A stretch of 8,172 bases of DNA from contig DHSK01000115.1 in assembly GCA_002408445.1 (NCBI GenBank), positions 1 through 8,172 of the forward strand, in the 5' to 3' direction. The number at the start of each line of letters is the position of its first letter. Positions within the stretch are counted from its first letter, which is position 1. The translations under genes were made by a program, and so were the position numbers. This document shows, in pieces, positions 1-5,599 of this stretch. The notes under the pieces were generated by a model. It was not told the origin of the DNA, did not search any database, and saw only the letters and a program-made list of their open reading frames with translations. This DNA is from Syntrophomonas sp. UBA5288. GTDB taxonomy: Bacteria; Bacillota; Syntrophomonadia; Syntrophomonadales; Syntrophomonadaceae.

Positions 1-57
1 GAGACACCTGGCTGGTCTTTCTTTCGGACGGGGTTTCGACTCCCCCCGCCTCCACCA
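1..57 (+). ncRNA. ssrA: 3' end of transfer-messenger RNA (partial)
   Basis: These bases match the end of a bacterial tmRNA, the RNA that rescues stalled ribosomes. Visible parts are the T-arm (30-46, loop TTCGACT at 35-41), the 3' acceptor strand CGCCTCC (47-53) and an encoded ACCA end (54-57). The stretch before the T-arm (GAGACACCTGGCTGG) is the usual Firmicutes text ahead of the tRNA-like domain. The tag frame and 5' part would lie outside the window, so it is unknown whether the gene is complete. One oddity is that the innermost T-stem pair is T34 against C42, where nearly all tRNA-like domains have G-C. This copy may therefore be a damaged attachment-site remnant rather than the working gene. 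Confidence 0.88.
1..57. other. Probable attachment site (att copy in ssrA 3' end)
   Basis: The 3' end of ssrA is one of the commonest integration targets for bacterial mobile elements. Here it directly abuts an integrase gene that points toward it, followed by a phage-type repressor and early genes. That layout (tmRNA end, integrase, switch region) is what one expects at one end of an integrated element. The crossover point cannot be placed because the other att copy is outside the window; serine integrases usually share only a few bases between their two sites. Confidence 0.6.
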
Positions 58-1559
58 TGAGTATGCAGAAGTTTGAAAATTACTTCAAACTCATCACCAT
101 ATATAATAACTTTCTCGACATAACGGTCAATGAGGCCCTTACCGGTGAGTGTATCATCCGTTTTAAGGGCTTCATATTCTTTCTGTAAATAGGCTAATAT
201 TATTTCATAAGTAATGGTACTGGCCTTTGTTTTACGTTCAATCTCTTGAATACGGTTTGATAGTATGGCTTTCTCAGATTCCCGCTGGGCCAACCGTCCA
301 GCTAACTCTTTTGATCCTGCACCATCTTCAATCAATTCCAGCATGTTATTTATCTTTACCTGTACTTTAGCAATCTCTGCTTTCAGGTATATAAGTTCTT
401 TTTTTGACTCTCCCCCCAGATTCTGCATTCCCTTTTGAATTTCCTTAGCGAGAGATGGAAATACTTCTGGATTTAGAATTTTTATCTCCAGTTCCTCTAA
501 AATTTGTCTCTCAATGATATCCCGTCTTATCATTTTAGCTTTACATTGGTGGGTTCTTTCTCGATTATTGCAGATGTAATAATCATATCTCTTCTTATCT
601 CCCCAGGTTCCGCCGTTTTTGCCGACCATAGCAAAACCGCATTGGCCACATTCGATTTTCCCTGTAAGAAGATATTGAGTAATAGCTTTATTCCTAGCAC
701 GTTCCCCTGGGTTATGTTTTCTACCTGCAATGCGGGCCTGTACCCTATCCCACAATTCCTGTTCAATAATCTGGGGCATACCGCCAGGTATGCGCACTAT
801 TTGGTCAGCAGGTTTTTCTTTACGATTATTCCGCTTGCCCTTCACCTTATGCTGCCGGCGGTTATAAGTATAGACACCCACATATTTTTCATTCCGGAGG
901 ATATCAGAGATGGAATTTTTAGAAAAAGGCCGGCCAGTTTTAGTCTTAAAGCCCTTAATATTAAGTTCTCGGATTATGGCATCATAGCTAAAACCAGCGT
1001 CATACATTTCAAATATAATCTTTACTCCCTGGGCCTCACGTTCATTAATCAGGTAGGTTTGGGTTTCCTTATCTACATCAAAACCGAGAGCCGGCAGTCC
1101 GCCATTATGTTTACAAGCCCTGGCGTTCTTTTTATGCCCCTTCATAACTTCTCTGGCCAGATCAAGGGAATAATACTGATCCATACCCTCAAAAAATGTT
1201 TCAAGCATCATAGCTTCCGGGGTTTCCTCATTTAGCATGGGCTGAGTGACATAGATTACCTTTTTACCGTTTTCCCGGAGCATTTTTTTATAGATGGCAG
1301 CATCCCACTTATTGCGCGCAAACCGGTTAGTTTTATGCACCAGGACATAATCGTATTCCATTTCTGATGAATCAGCTACCATATTTAAAAAGTCATCCCT
1401 ATTTTCATCACTAGTGCCAGTTTCAGCTTCGTCAGTATAGATTTTTAAAATCTCACAGTCGTTTTTAACAGCCCAATCTCGGATATCATAAAGCTGTTCA
1501 TCAATACTTTCCGGACTCTGATTGTCACTGCTGTAACGGGCGTAAGCTACTGCTTTCAT
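1..1559 (-). CDS. Large serine recombinase (integrase), frame open at window edge
   Basis: This is a site-specific recombinase of the large serine family, which cuts and rejoins attP and attB through a phosphoserine link. The frame gives 519 codons from ATG at 1559 to base 3 with no stop. The N-terminal resolvase domain (about 1-150) carries Y6-A-R8-Y-S10, with S10 the expected nucleophile, and the R79/R82 pair in NRFARN. A recombinase domain follows (about 155-270), then a zinc ribbon with C304, C307, C330 and C339, and a coiled coil (about 385-445) that controls synapsis in this family. The start lies 3 bases past the upstream HsdR-like stop, with an AGAGG ribosome site inside that gene. 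Residues from about 502 onward (the GGGGGSRNP stretch) are encoded by the antisense strand of the tmRNA end, so the true C-terminus depends on flanking DNA. Confidence 0.95.
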   Translation of the reverse strand, partial: MKAVAYARYSSDNQSPESIDEQLYDIRDWAVKNDCEILKIYTDEAETGTSDENRDDFLNMVADSSEMEYDYVLVHKTNRFARNKWDAAIYKKMLRENGKKVIYVTQPMLNEETPEAMMLETFFEGMDQYYSLDLAREVMKGHKKNARACKHNGGLPALGFDVDKETQTYLINEREAQGVKIIFEMYDAGFSYDAIIRELNIKGFKTKTGRPFSKNSISDILRNEKYVGVYTYNRRQHKVKGKRNNRKEKPADQIVRIPGGMPQIIEQELWDRVQARIAGRKHNPGERARNKAITQYLLTGKIECGQCGFAMVGKNGGTWGDKKRYDYYICNNRERTHQCKAKMIRRDIIERQILEELEIKILNPEVFPSLAKEIQKGMQNLGGESKKELIYLKAEIAKVQVKINNMLELIEDGAGSKELAGRLAQRESEKAILSNRIQEIERKTKASTITYEIILAYLQKEYEALKTDDTLTGKGLIDRYVEKVIIYGDEFEVIFKLLHTHGGGGGSRNPVRKKDQPGV

Positions 1560-1562
1560 AGA

Positions 1563-2639
1563 TTAATCATCCTCTAAATCTAAATATCTCTTAACAACTT
1601 CCGTAAGTTGTTTTTCAAAAGAGTATATATCATTGATCGTATCTATAGGGAACCGTACCGATTTTTTATTATTATCGGGTATGTATAGGTTAATCTGAGA
1701 TTTGCCAATATTTATTCTACAAATCCATTTTAATTTATTATCATCCAGAAGTATTCCAAGATATGATTCAGTATCTCTATAAAATAGTCTTGACGGGTTT
1801 ACGGTGTCTTTAAGTATAGCTTTTATTATTGCAAAGGCTTCTAGTTCTTCCAGCGTTGTAATAATTTTAGGCTTGTCTTCTTCGTCAGTTGCTTTGGGTG
1901 ATATATCAATATTGGCAGCCGCTTGTGATTGTCCTCCGATAACGGCCTTAAATCTTTCATTAAGAATATCATTAATTAACTGATTAAATGCCATTTTAGT
2001 CGTTTCCCTAAATCTATCAATTACATTTTGCGTTTTAACTCCGGTATATACATCTTTTAGTATGAAACGTGTAAAATCATCAGAAGGATTCATAAACTCC
2101 TGGTAAAGGGCTTTTTTAATTTCTTGTGTATATTTTAATTCTGCTGCAGAGTTTAATATATTTTCACTATCAAAGTTATTTCGTTCAAACTTTTTAATTT
2201 CCGGAATTAGCGTATCTTTAATATCCAGAAGGCTAAATTCCAAGAAAGGCTTTTCATCCATTTTATTGGGAGTGTCTAAATCAGTATAGAATTTGTATTT
2301 TATACCATTTGTTAAGATTCCAAACCGTGCCGCTGATGTAGCAAAGTACCTGAAAAGTTGGGAACCATGCTTATCTAAATCCTCATTAATGGACTTAGCT
2401 TCGAGCAAAATACTGAGTTCTCCATTTATAAATATGGCATAATCAATCTTTTCGCCTTTTTTAATTCCTACATCAGTTACGTATTCAGGTACAAATTCTA
2501 CTGGATTAAAGATATCATACCCTAGCAATTGGAAAAAAGGCATAATAAGCGCTGTTTTTGTTGCCTCTTCGGTTTGAATCTGGTCTTTTAATGATTCTAC
2601 CCGAGATGAAAACTGATTTAATTTTTCGTCAAAGTCCAT
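1563..2639 (-). CDS. Solitary HsdR N-terminal-type nuclease domain protein (COG4748-like)
   Basis: The 358-residue product resembles the N-terminal domain of type I restriction R subunits, which carries a PD-(D/E)XK nuclease fold. Visible motifs are the opening TEEATK with E25, an acid at D66 (EKIDYAI), E80-A-K82 in LLEAKS, and Q94-LFR-Y98, matching the QxxxY motif of HsdR and RecB nucleases. No helicase motifs follow and no hsdM or hsdS is nearby, so it is not a conventional restriction enzyme. The C-terminal part (about 255-350) is a separate domain I cannot name. The start ATG has the ribosome site GGGAGGAG 6 bases ahead and overlaps the ImmA-like gene by 11 bases, showing tight coupling in the lysogeny operon. 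A role in superinfection immunity is inference. Confidence 0.85.
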   Translation of the reverse strand: MDFDEKLNQFSSRVESLKDQIQTEEATKTALIMPFFQLLGYDIFNPVEFVPEYVTDVGIKKGEKIDYAIFINGELSILLEAKSINEDLDKHGSQLFRYFATSAARFGILTNGIKYKFYTDLDTPNKMDEKPFLEFSLLDIKDTLIPEIKKFERNNFDSENILNSAAELKYTQEIKKALYQEFMNPSDDFTRFILKDVYTGVKTQNVIDRFRETTKMAFNQLINDILNERFKAVIGGQSQAAANIDISPKATDEEDKPKIITTLEELEAFAIIKAILKDTVNPSRLFYRDTESYLGILLDDNKLKWICRINIGKSQINLYIPDNNKKSVRFPIDTINDIYSFEKQLTEVVKRYLDLEDD

Positions 2640-3099
2640 TAATTTCTCCTCCCGTGATATTATTTGAATGCAAAACTATGCTTTGCATGTCTGGCAAATT
2701 CATCCGAAAATTCACCATGTCTTCAATAACCTCAAAGTACTCTGCTAAGTCCCACTTATTAACGTAGCCGTTTTTCAAAGCGTTAAAAACTCTTTGTTTT
2801 GGCATTAGGTACTGCGCAGCCCACCTGCAGGCTCTAAATTCTGATCTACTGATATTTAACCTATCGCGGTAATTAAAATATGGTTGGCATAGGCAATGCC
2901 TGTCCAACGTAAAATGATGCCCTAGTTCTTCCGCGAATACACATCTTAGCAACGCCGTATTATGGCTCAATGAATAATCTAAAAATATTACAGGTGGCAC
3001 ATCTGGAGGCGCCCAATATGCTCCCCGAATGGGCGGATGAAAATTCCACCACCTTATATTTATGTGCTCACGTTTAGCGATGGAGTACATTTCTTCCAT
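2629..3099 (-). CDS. ImmA/IrrE-family metallopeptidase
   Basis: This 156-residue protein looks like ImmA, the protease that cleaves the phage or ICE repressor to trigger induction in Firmicutes elements such as ICEBs1. The metal site is A56-E57-E58-L-G-H61-H: the first histidine of HEXXH is replaced by glutamate, as is common in clostridial phage relatives. E87, in the SEFRACRWAAQYLMP segment that follows, is the likely third ligand. I chose ATG 3099 because GAGGT lies 7 bases upstream. A longer frame from 3174 overlaps the repressor stop by one base, but its first 25 residues look unlike the family and run through a hairpin. It sits directly after the XRE repressor, the usual partner and target. 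ImmA of the EExxH type is recognised by context and motif, and its catalytic activity is not proven here. Confidence 0.85.
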   Translation of the reverse strand: MEEMYSIAKREHINIRWWNFHPPIRGAYWAPPDVPPVIFLDYSLSHNTALLRCVFAEELGHHFTLDRHCLCQPYFNYRDRLNISRSEFRACRWAAQYLMPKQRVFNALKNGYVNKWDLAEYFEVIEDMVNFRMNLPDMQSIVLHSNNITGGEINGL

Positions 3100-3149
3100 G
3101 TGCAGTACCTCAAAAATATATATTATGTCAATTGAAGTAAATACAACAG

Positions 3150-3173
3150 TGACCTGCCTTTTACAGCAGGTCA
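3150..3173. other. Hairpin between repressor and ImmA genes
   Basis: A perfect 8-bp inverted repeat, TGACCTGC (3150-3157) and GCAGGTCA (3166-3173), encloses an 8-base loop. On the + strand it is followed by TTATTTTT, so it could end transcription running rightward, antisense to the operon. In the operon's own direction (leftward) the tail is CTGTTGTATTT, a poor U-tract, so it is more likely an attenuator or processing site directly after the repressor stop. Its function is not established. Confidence 0.45.
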
Positions 3174-3755
3174 TTATTTTTGGGGTTTGAATTCGTCTAA
3201 ATAAGCTTTTTGGGCAGCTTCCATACTGCGCATAGCCTCTTTGGGTAAATCATCCATGGGGTTATCATCCCGATGGGCTGCAAGCAACTCATTACAATTA
3301 TGACCATCATTAGTTGCCGCCTTTTCATCCTTGTTTTTCAGGGCTTCTACCATGGCTTTTATAAGATTCTTGTTTTCCGGTGAAAGTTGTTTTATTTCAT
3401 CAAGTAAATCATTATCTGGCTCATTGGATTCGGACTGGACCATTTTATCTGGTCCCACTTTCTCAGGAAGTGAATGATTTAATTCAAATTCCGCCAATCT
3501 AGCATTTCGCTCTTCCCGTTCCTTAATCGCTTCAGGAGGCATCCTAACATCTGTATAACCCAGCATGTAATTAATTGTGCAGTCAAATATGTTTATTAAT
3601 TGAATTAGCTCTTCGGGAGATACCTTCCTAATACCGTTCTCCATTTTTGATATATAGCTAGCATCTGGAAGATTCAGCCTTTTTGCTAAATCAGACTGTG
3701 TCCATTTTTTATTTTCGCGTTCCTGCCTTATTCTCTGGCCTATGGTATTTTCCAA
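3174..3755 (-). CDS. XRE-family repressor (lysogeny master regulator)
   Basis: This is a 193-residue helix-turn-helix repressor. The XRE domain fills the N-terminus: IGQRIRQERENKKWTQSDL, then the recognition helix region LPDASYISKMENG, up to about residue 70. The rest is a charged linker and a C-terminal segment (LLDEIKQLSPENKNLIKAMVEALKNK) typical of ImmA-controlled repressors, with no LexA-like protease domain visible. I chose the TTG start at 3755 because AAGGGGG lies 8 bases upstream and the domain starts right there. The frame is open to an ATG at 3890, but the extra 45 residues would be encoded by the operator region. It is divergent from the Cro-like gene across three operators and is probably the regulator of both directions. 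Confidence 0.88.
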   Translation of the reverse strand: MENTIGQRIRQERENKKWTQSDLAKRLNLPDASYISKMENGIRKVSPEELIQLINIFDCTINYMLGYTDVRMPPEAIKEREERNARLAEFELNHSLPEKVGPDKMVQSESNEPDNDLLDEIKQLSPENKNLIKAMVEALKNKDEKAATNDGHNCNELLAAHRDDNPMDDLPKEAMRSMEAAQKAYLDEFKPQK

Positions 3756-3810
3756 GTAATTAACCCCCTTATGTTTAATATACCTATTTTGCGAAAAAAG
3801 AAAATACATA

Positions 3811-3825
3811 ATGCGAAAAACGCAA
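3811..3825. promoter_or_regulatory. Operator O1 (ATGCG-N5-CGCAA)
   Basis: This is a 15-bp interrupted palindrome with half-sites ATGCG and CGCAA around AAAAA. It matches O2 and O3 in the same divergent gap and is the copy nearest the repressor gene, so it is a candidate for controlling the leftward transcript. A lone half-site, TTGCG at 3789-3793, lies further toward the repressor. Confidence 0.75.
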
Positions 3826-3833
3826 GTGCTATA

Positions 3834-3862
3834 TTGACAATGCGATTTGCGCATATTACAAT
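3834..3862 (+). promoter_or_regulatory. Rightward early promoter (PR-like)
   Basis: A perfect -35 box TTGACA (3834-3839) and a -10 box TACAAT (3857-3862) are separated by 17 bases, which is optimal for the housekeeping sigma factor. The start of transcription would fall near 3869, about 44 bases ahead of the Cro-like gene. Operator O2 fills almost the whole spacer and O3 lies just past the start point, so repressor binding should shut it off. Confidence 0.8.
3840..3854. promoter_or_regulatory. Operator O2 (ATGCG-N5-CGCAT)
   Basis: This is a 15-bp palindrome with fully complementary arms ATGCG and CGCAT around ATTTG. It sits between the -35 and -10 boxes of the rightward promoter. Its centre is 29 bp from that of O1 and 36 bp from that of O3. 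Confidence 0.78.
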
Positions 3863-3875
3863 ATAGAAAACGATA

Positions 3876-3890
3876 TTGCGCAAGTCGCAA
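3876..3890. promoter_or_regulatory. Operator O3 (TTGCG-N5-CGCAA)
   Basis: This is a 15-bp palindrome with fully complementary arms TTGCG and CGCAA around CAAGT. It lies about 7 bases downstream of the predicted rightward start point and ahead of the Cro-like gene, where bound protein would block initiation or early elongation. Confidence 0.75.
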
Positions 3891-3912
3891 AATTAGTTTA
3901 GGGGTGATATCG

Positions 3913-4134
3913 ATGATAGGTAAAAGAATAAGAGCCTTTAGGGAAAATAAGGGAATTAGTCAACTCGAATTAGAAGAAGTTACCGGTATTTCACATGACA
4001 AGATAAGTAAAATTGAGGCCGGTAAACGTAGAGTAACTGGAGCAGAAATACCCATTTTTGCTAAGGCTTTAGGAGTTTCAGTTTCGGATTTATTAGAGGA
4101 CATGAACAAGCAACTTACTGGTACCGATGATTAA
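3913..4134 (+). CDS. Cro-like XRE-family regulator
   Basis: This 73-residue protein is almost entirely one XRE helix-turn-helix domain: MIGKRIRAFRENKGISQLEL, then TGISHDKISKIEAGKR as the recognition region, ending with the family's usual ALGVSVSDLL helix. It is the first gene of the rightward transcript and faces the larger repressor, the usual position of Cro. I chose ATG 3913 because AGGGGTGAT lies just upstream; the frame extends back to 3847, but those residues overlap the promoter and O2/O3. It probably binds the same operators and turns down the leftward operon when the element leaves the quiet state. The role is inferred from position and size. Confidence 0.85.
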   Translation: MIGKRIRAFRENKGISQLELEEVTGISHDKISKIEAGKRRVTGAEIPIFAKALGVSVSDLLEDMNKQLTGTDD

Positions 4135-4181
4135 CAGTATTCCCTCTGCTGTAGAAATCTAAACCTAAGGAGATAGATCTA

Positions 4182-4472
4182 ATGCTGATAATCAGGAGCA
4201 TCCAAAAATCAATCAATCAAATAGATTCACTGCTTGATGGTTGGAAATTTGGACAGATGGTAATCGAACCGGAAGGCATATTCATCCAGCAGGATGATGG
4301 TAGCTTAATCACTGTTCCTGACGGTTGCCACCTAGAGGTCCTCAATGGCGATCAGTGGCAGCGGCTTACCCATGCTGATTTATCCCGGAAAACAGTCGAA
4401 GGCTGGCCCGCCTACGCGGGATTGGATGCCCGGATGCGGCAGAACTCAAATAAGGAGGGATCTAATTGCTAA
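4182..4472 (+). CDS. Small phage protein, DUF5348-like
   Basis: This 96-residue protein of unknown function has a good ribosome site (AAGGAGATAG) ahead of its ATG. An N-terminal helix (about 1-20) is followed by a strand-rich part: residues 44-62 (VPDGCHLEVLNGDQWQRL) and 74-86 (GWPAYAGLDARMR). That pattern, a Gly-Cys-Leu-Glu-Val strand, a Trp-containing turn and a closing 'gly-leu' strand, resembles DUF5348 proteins, which are common in early regions of clostridial prophages. The assignment is from pattern memory and only moderate. It is the second gene after the Cro-like regulator and overlaps the next gene by 7 bases, so it is part of the early operon. Confidence 0.65.
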   Translation: MLIIRSIQKSINQIDSLLDGWKFGQMVIEPEGIFIQQDDGSLITVPDGCHLEVLNGDQWQRLTHADLSRKTVEGWPAYAGLDARMRQNSNKEGSNC

Positions 4473-4660
4473 CGATGGCCCGCGTAACAATACGCAAAAC
4501 ACTGCAAGGCGAGTTAATAGATGAGCAAATTGAGCCCCTACCCGATGACCCCGGTCCAGAGGTTACATTTTTAGCCAAGCTCTATGCCGAAAAACTTAGT
4601 CAAGACCCTCATTTTTTGGAGTTCTGCGATAACTATCGCAAAAAACACAATATAGCCTGA
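4466..4660 (+). CDS. Hypothetical small protein (64 residues)
   Basis: I do not recognise this family. I prefer the TTG start at 4466 because AAGGAGG (4452-4458) lies 7 bases ahead, which is ideal; the ATG at 4475 would be 16 bases away. The start overlaps the previous gene's end, suggesting coupled translation. The protein begins with a short strand-like segment (ARVTIRKTLQGELIDEQIEP), then a proline-rich turn and a helical, charged C-terminus (FLAKLYAEKLSQDPHFLEFC). No signal peptide, membrane segment or metal motif is visible. Confidence 0.7.
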   Translation: MLTMARVTIRKTLQGELIDEQIEPLPDDPGPEVTFLAKLYAEKLSQDPHFLEFCDNYRKKHNIA

Positions 4661-4753
4661 TTCAGTTATTAAAAGATCTTTATATATATAACATATCAAC
4701 AAACTTTGTCGTATCAAACCAGATAAATATGACAGAGAGGAGGTGAAGATTAG

Positions 4754-5272
4754 ATGTCAGTAGCTGAAAACAATGCAGGTGAGATGTTGAGAGAAGCCTT
4801 ATTCCGTTCCGGGATACCAACAAAGGCTCTGGCAGCCGAAACACATTATTCCGTAGATGCATATTATTCGGCCATGAATGGAAAACGTAAAATCCCCCAG
4901 GACGCCAGAAATAAAATTGCTTCAGTAAGTATTCTGGCTGGACTGGCGGTGGCCGCAGAAGCAACCGGATATAAACTTTTTAGTTTTGTCACCGGGGACC
5001 GGCATCCACAGGCGCTGATCAGGCGCGTGGAAAAAGAAGACCAGGAAGCAGATGCAGCTCTGAAAGAAATACCATTTTTACTTCTGGATAAAAATGGGCC
5101 GGAAGATTTAAGTGAATCTGATTTAGAAAGACTTCGCAATGCGGGTCAGGAGACGTGTGATCGTATTCGTGCAGACTTAAATTTGATTTGCGAGATGGAT
5201 GATACCTACCGATTGGGACTAATCGATTACCTGATAGAAAAAGAAAAGACCGCCAATCCAGCGGTCAGATAA
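4754..5272 (+). CDS. Phage regulator with N-terminal helix-turn-helix (XRE or CII-like)
   Basis: The 172-residue product has a probable DNA-binding domain at residues 10-56: LREALFRSGIPTKALAAETH followed by YSVDAYYSAMNGKRKIPQDA, the layout of a helix-turn-helix where SVDAYYSAMNGKR would touch DNA. The remainder is helical and acidic, with LSESDLERLRNAGQETCDRI and DDTYRLGLIDYLIEK segments that could mediate dimer formation. It resembles CII-like phage regulators in general shape (about 170 residues, N-terminal domain), but I cannot fix the family. A strong GAGGAGGTGA site stands 7 bases before ATG. It follows a 93-base AT-rich gap with no clear promoter or terminator. Confidence 0.72.
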   Translation: MSVAENNAGEMLREALFRSGIPTKALAAETHYSVDAYYSAMNGKRKIPQDARNKIASVSILAGLAVAAEATGYKLFSFVTGDRHPQALIRRVEKEDQEADAALKEIPFLLLDKNGPEDLSESDLERLRNAGQETCDRIRADLNLICEMDDTYRLGLIDYLIEKEKTANPAVR

Positions 5273-5314
5273 AAATGCTTAATTAAATTATATCAAATGA
5301 AGGGAGATTAGCAA

Positions 5315-5599
5315 ATGAGTAATGATGAATTTTTGTTCTTAGATAATCGTCCGGCTTTTATTAACCGGGTAAAGAAAGAATATAAGCTTCCGGATAACGA
5401 TCCCGTAATTGATGCCATATTAGAAGGAACGGCCATAAGTATGGATCGGGGCTTTGCAGAAATGGACCCGGTTAGAGAGAAATATCAGGACCTGCTATGC
5501 CCCTGGTGTAATCGCTTACACCAAAGCCAAATTTGCATGGATGCAATGGTTAAGGCAGAAGCTGAAGCAAAAGCTTCCGCCGAGGCTGAACAGAAATAA
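5315..5599 (+). CDS. Small protein with Cys/His cluster
   Basis: This 94-residue protein of unknown function has an AAGGGAG ribosome site before its ATG. Residues 1-58 look helical and charged. At 62-74 there is a compact cluster, C62-P-W-C65-N-R-L-H69-Q-S-Q-I-C74, a CxxC-x3-H-x4-C arrangement that could hold one zinc ion. The tail (78-94) is an Ala/Glu/Lys run (AEAEAKASAEAEQK), probably a helix. Its TAA stop shares a base with an ATG of the next frame (TAATG at 5597-5601). Zinc binding is inferred from spacing only. Confidence 0.72.
   Translation: MSNDEFLFLDNRPAFINRVKKEYKLPDNDPVIDAILEGTAISMDRGFAEMDPVREKYQDLLCPWCNRLHQSQICMDAMVKAEAEAKASAEAEQK

Noticed and set aside
530..766. Short - strand frame inside the integrase
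   Set aside because: It is out of frame with the zinc-ribbon coding region and has no features of its own.
504..1235. Long open frame on the + strand (243 codons)
   Set aside because: It lies opposite the serine integrase, whose catalytic and zinc motifs are intact across the same bases; the + frame shows no ribosome site or recognisable domain.
3756..3890. N-terminal extension of the repressor to ATG 3890
   Set aside because: These 45 residues would be encoded by the operators and promoter, and the TTG at 3755 has a strong ribosome site right before the helix-turn-helix domain.
3847..3912. N-terminal extension of the Cro-like protein
   Set aside because: It would begin upstream of the predicted transcription start and overlap O2 and O3; ATG 3913 has its own ribosome site.
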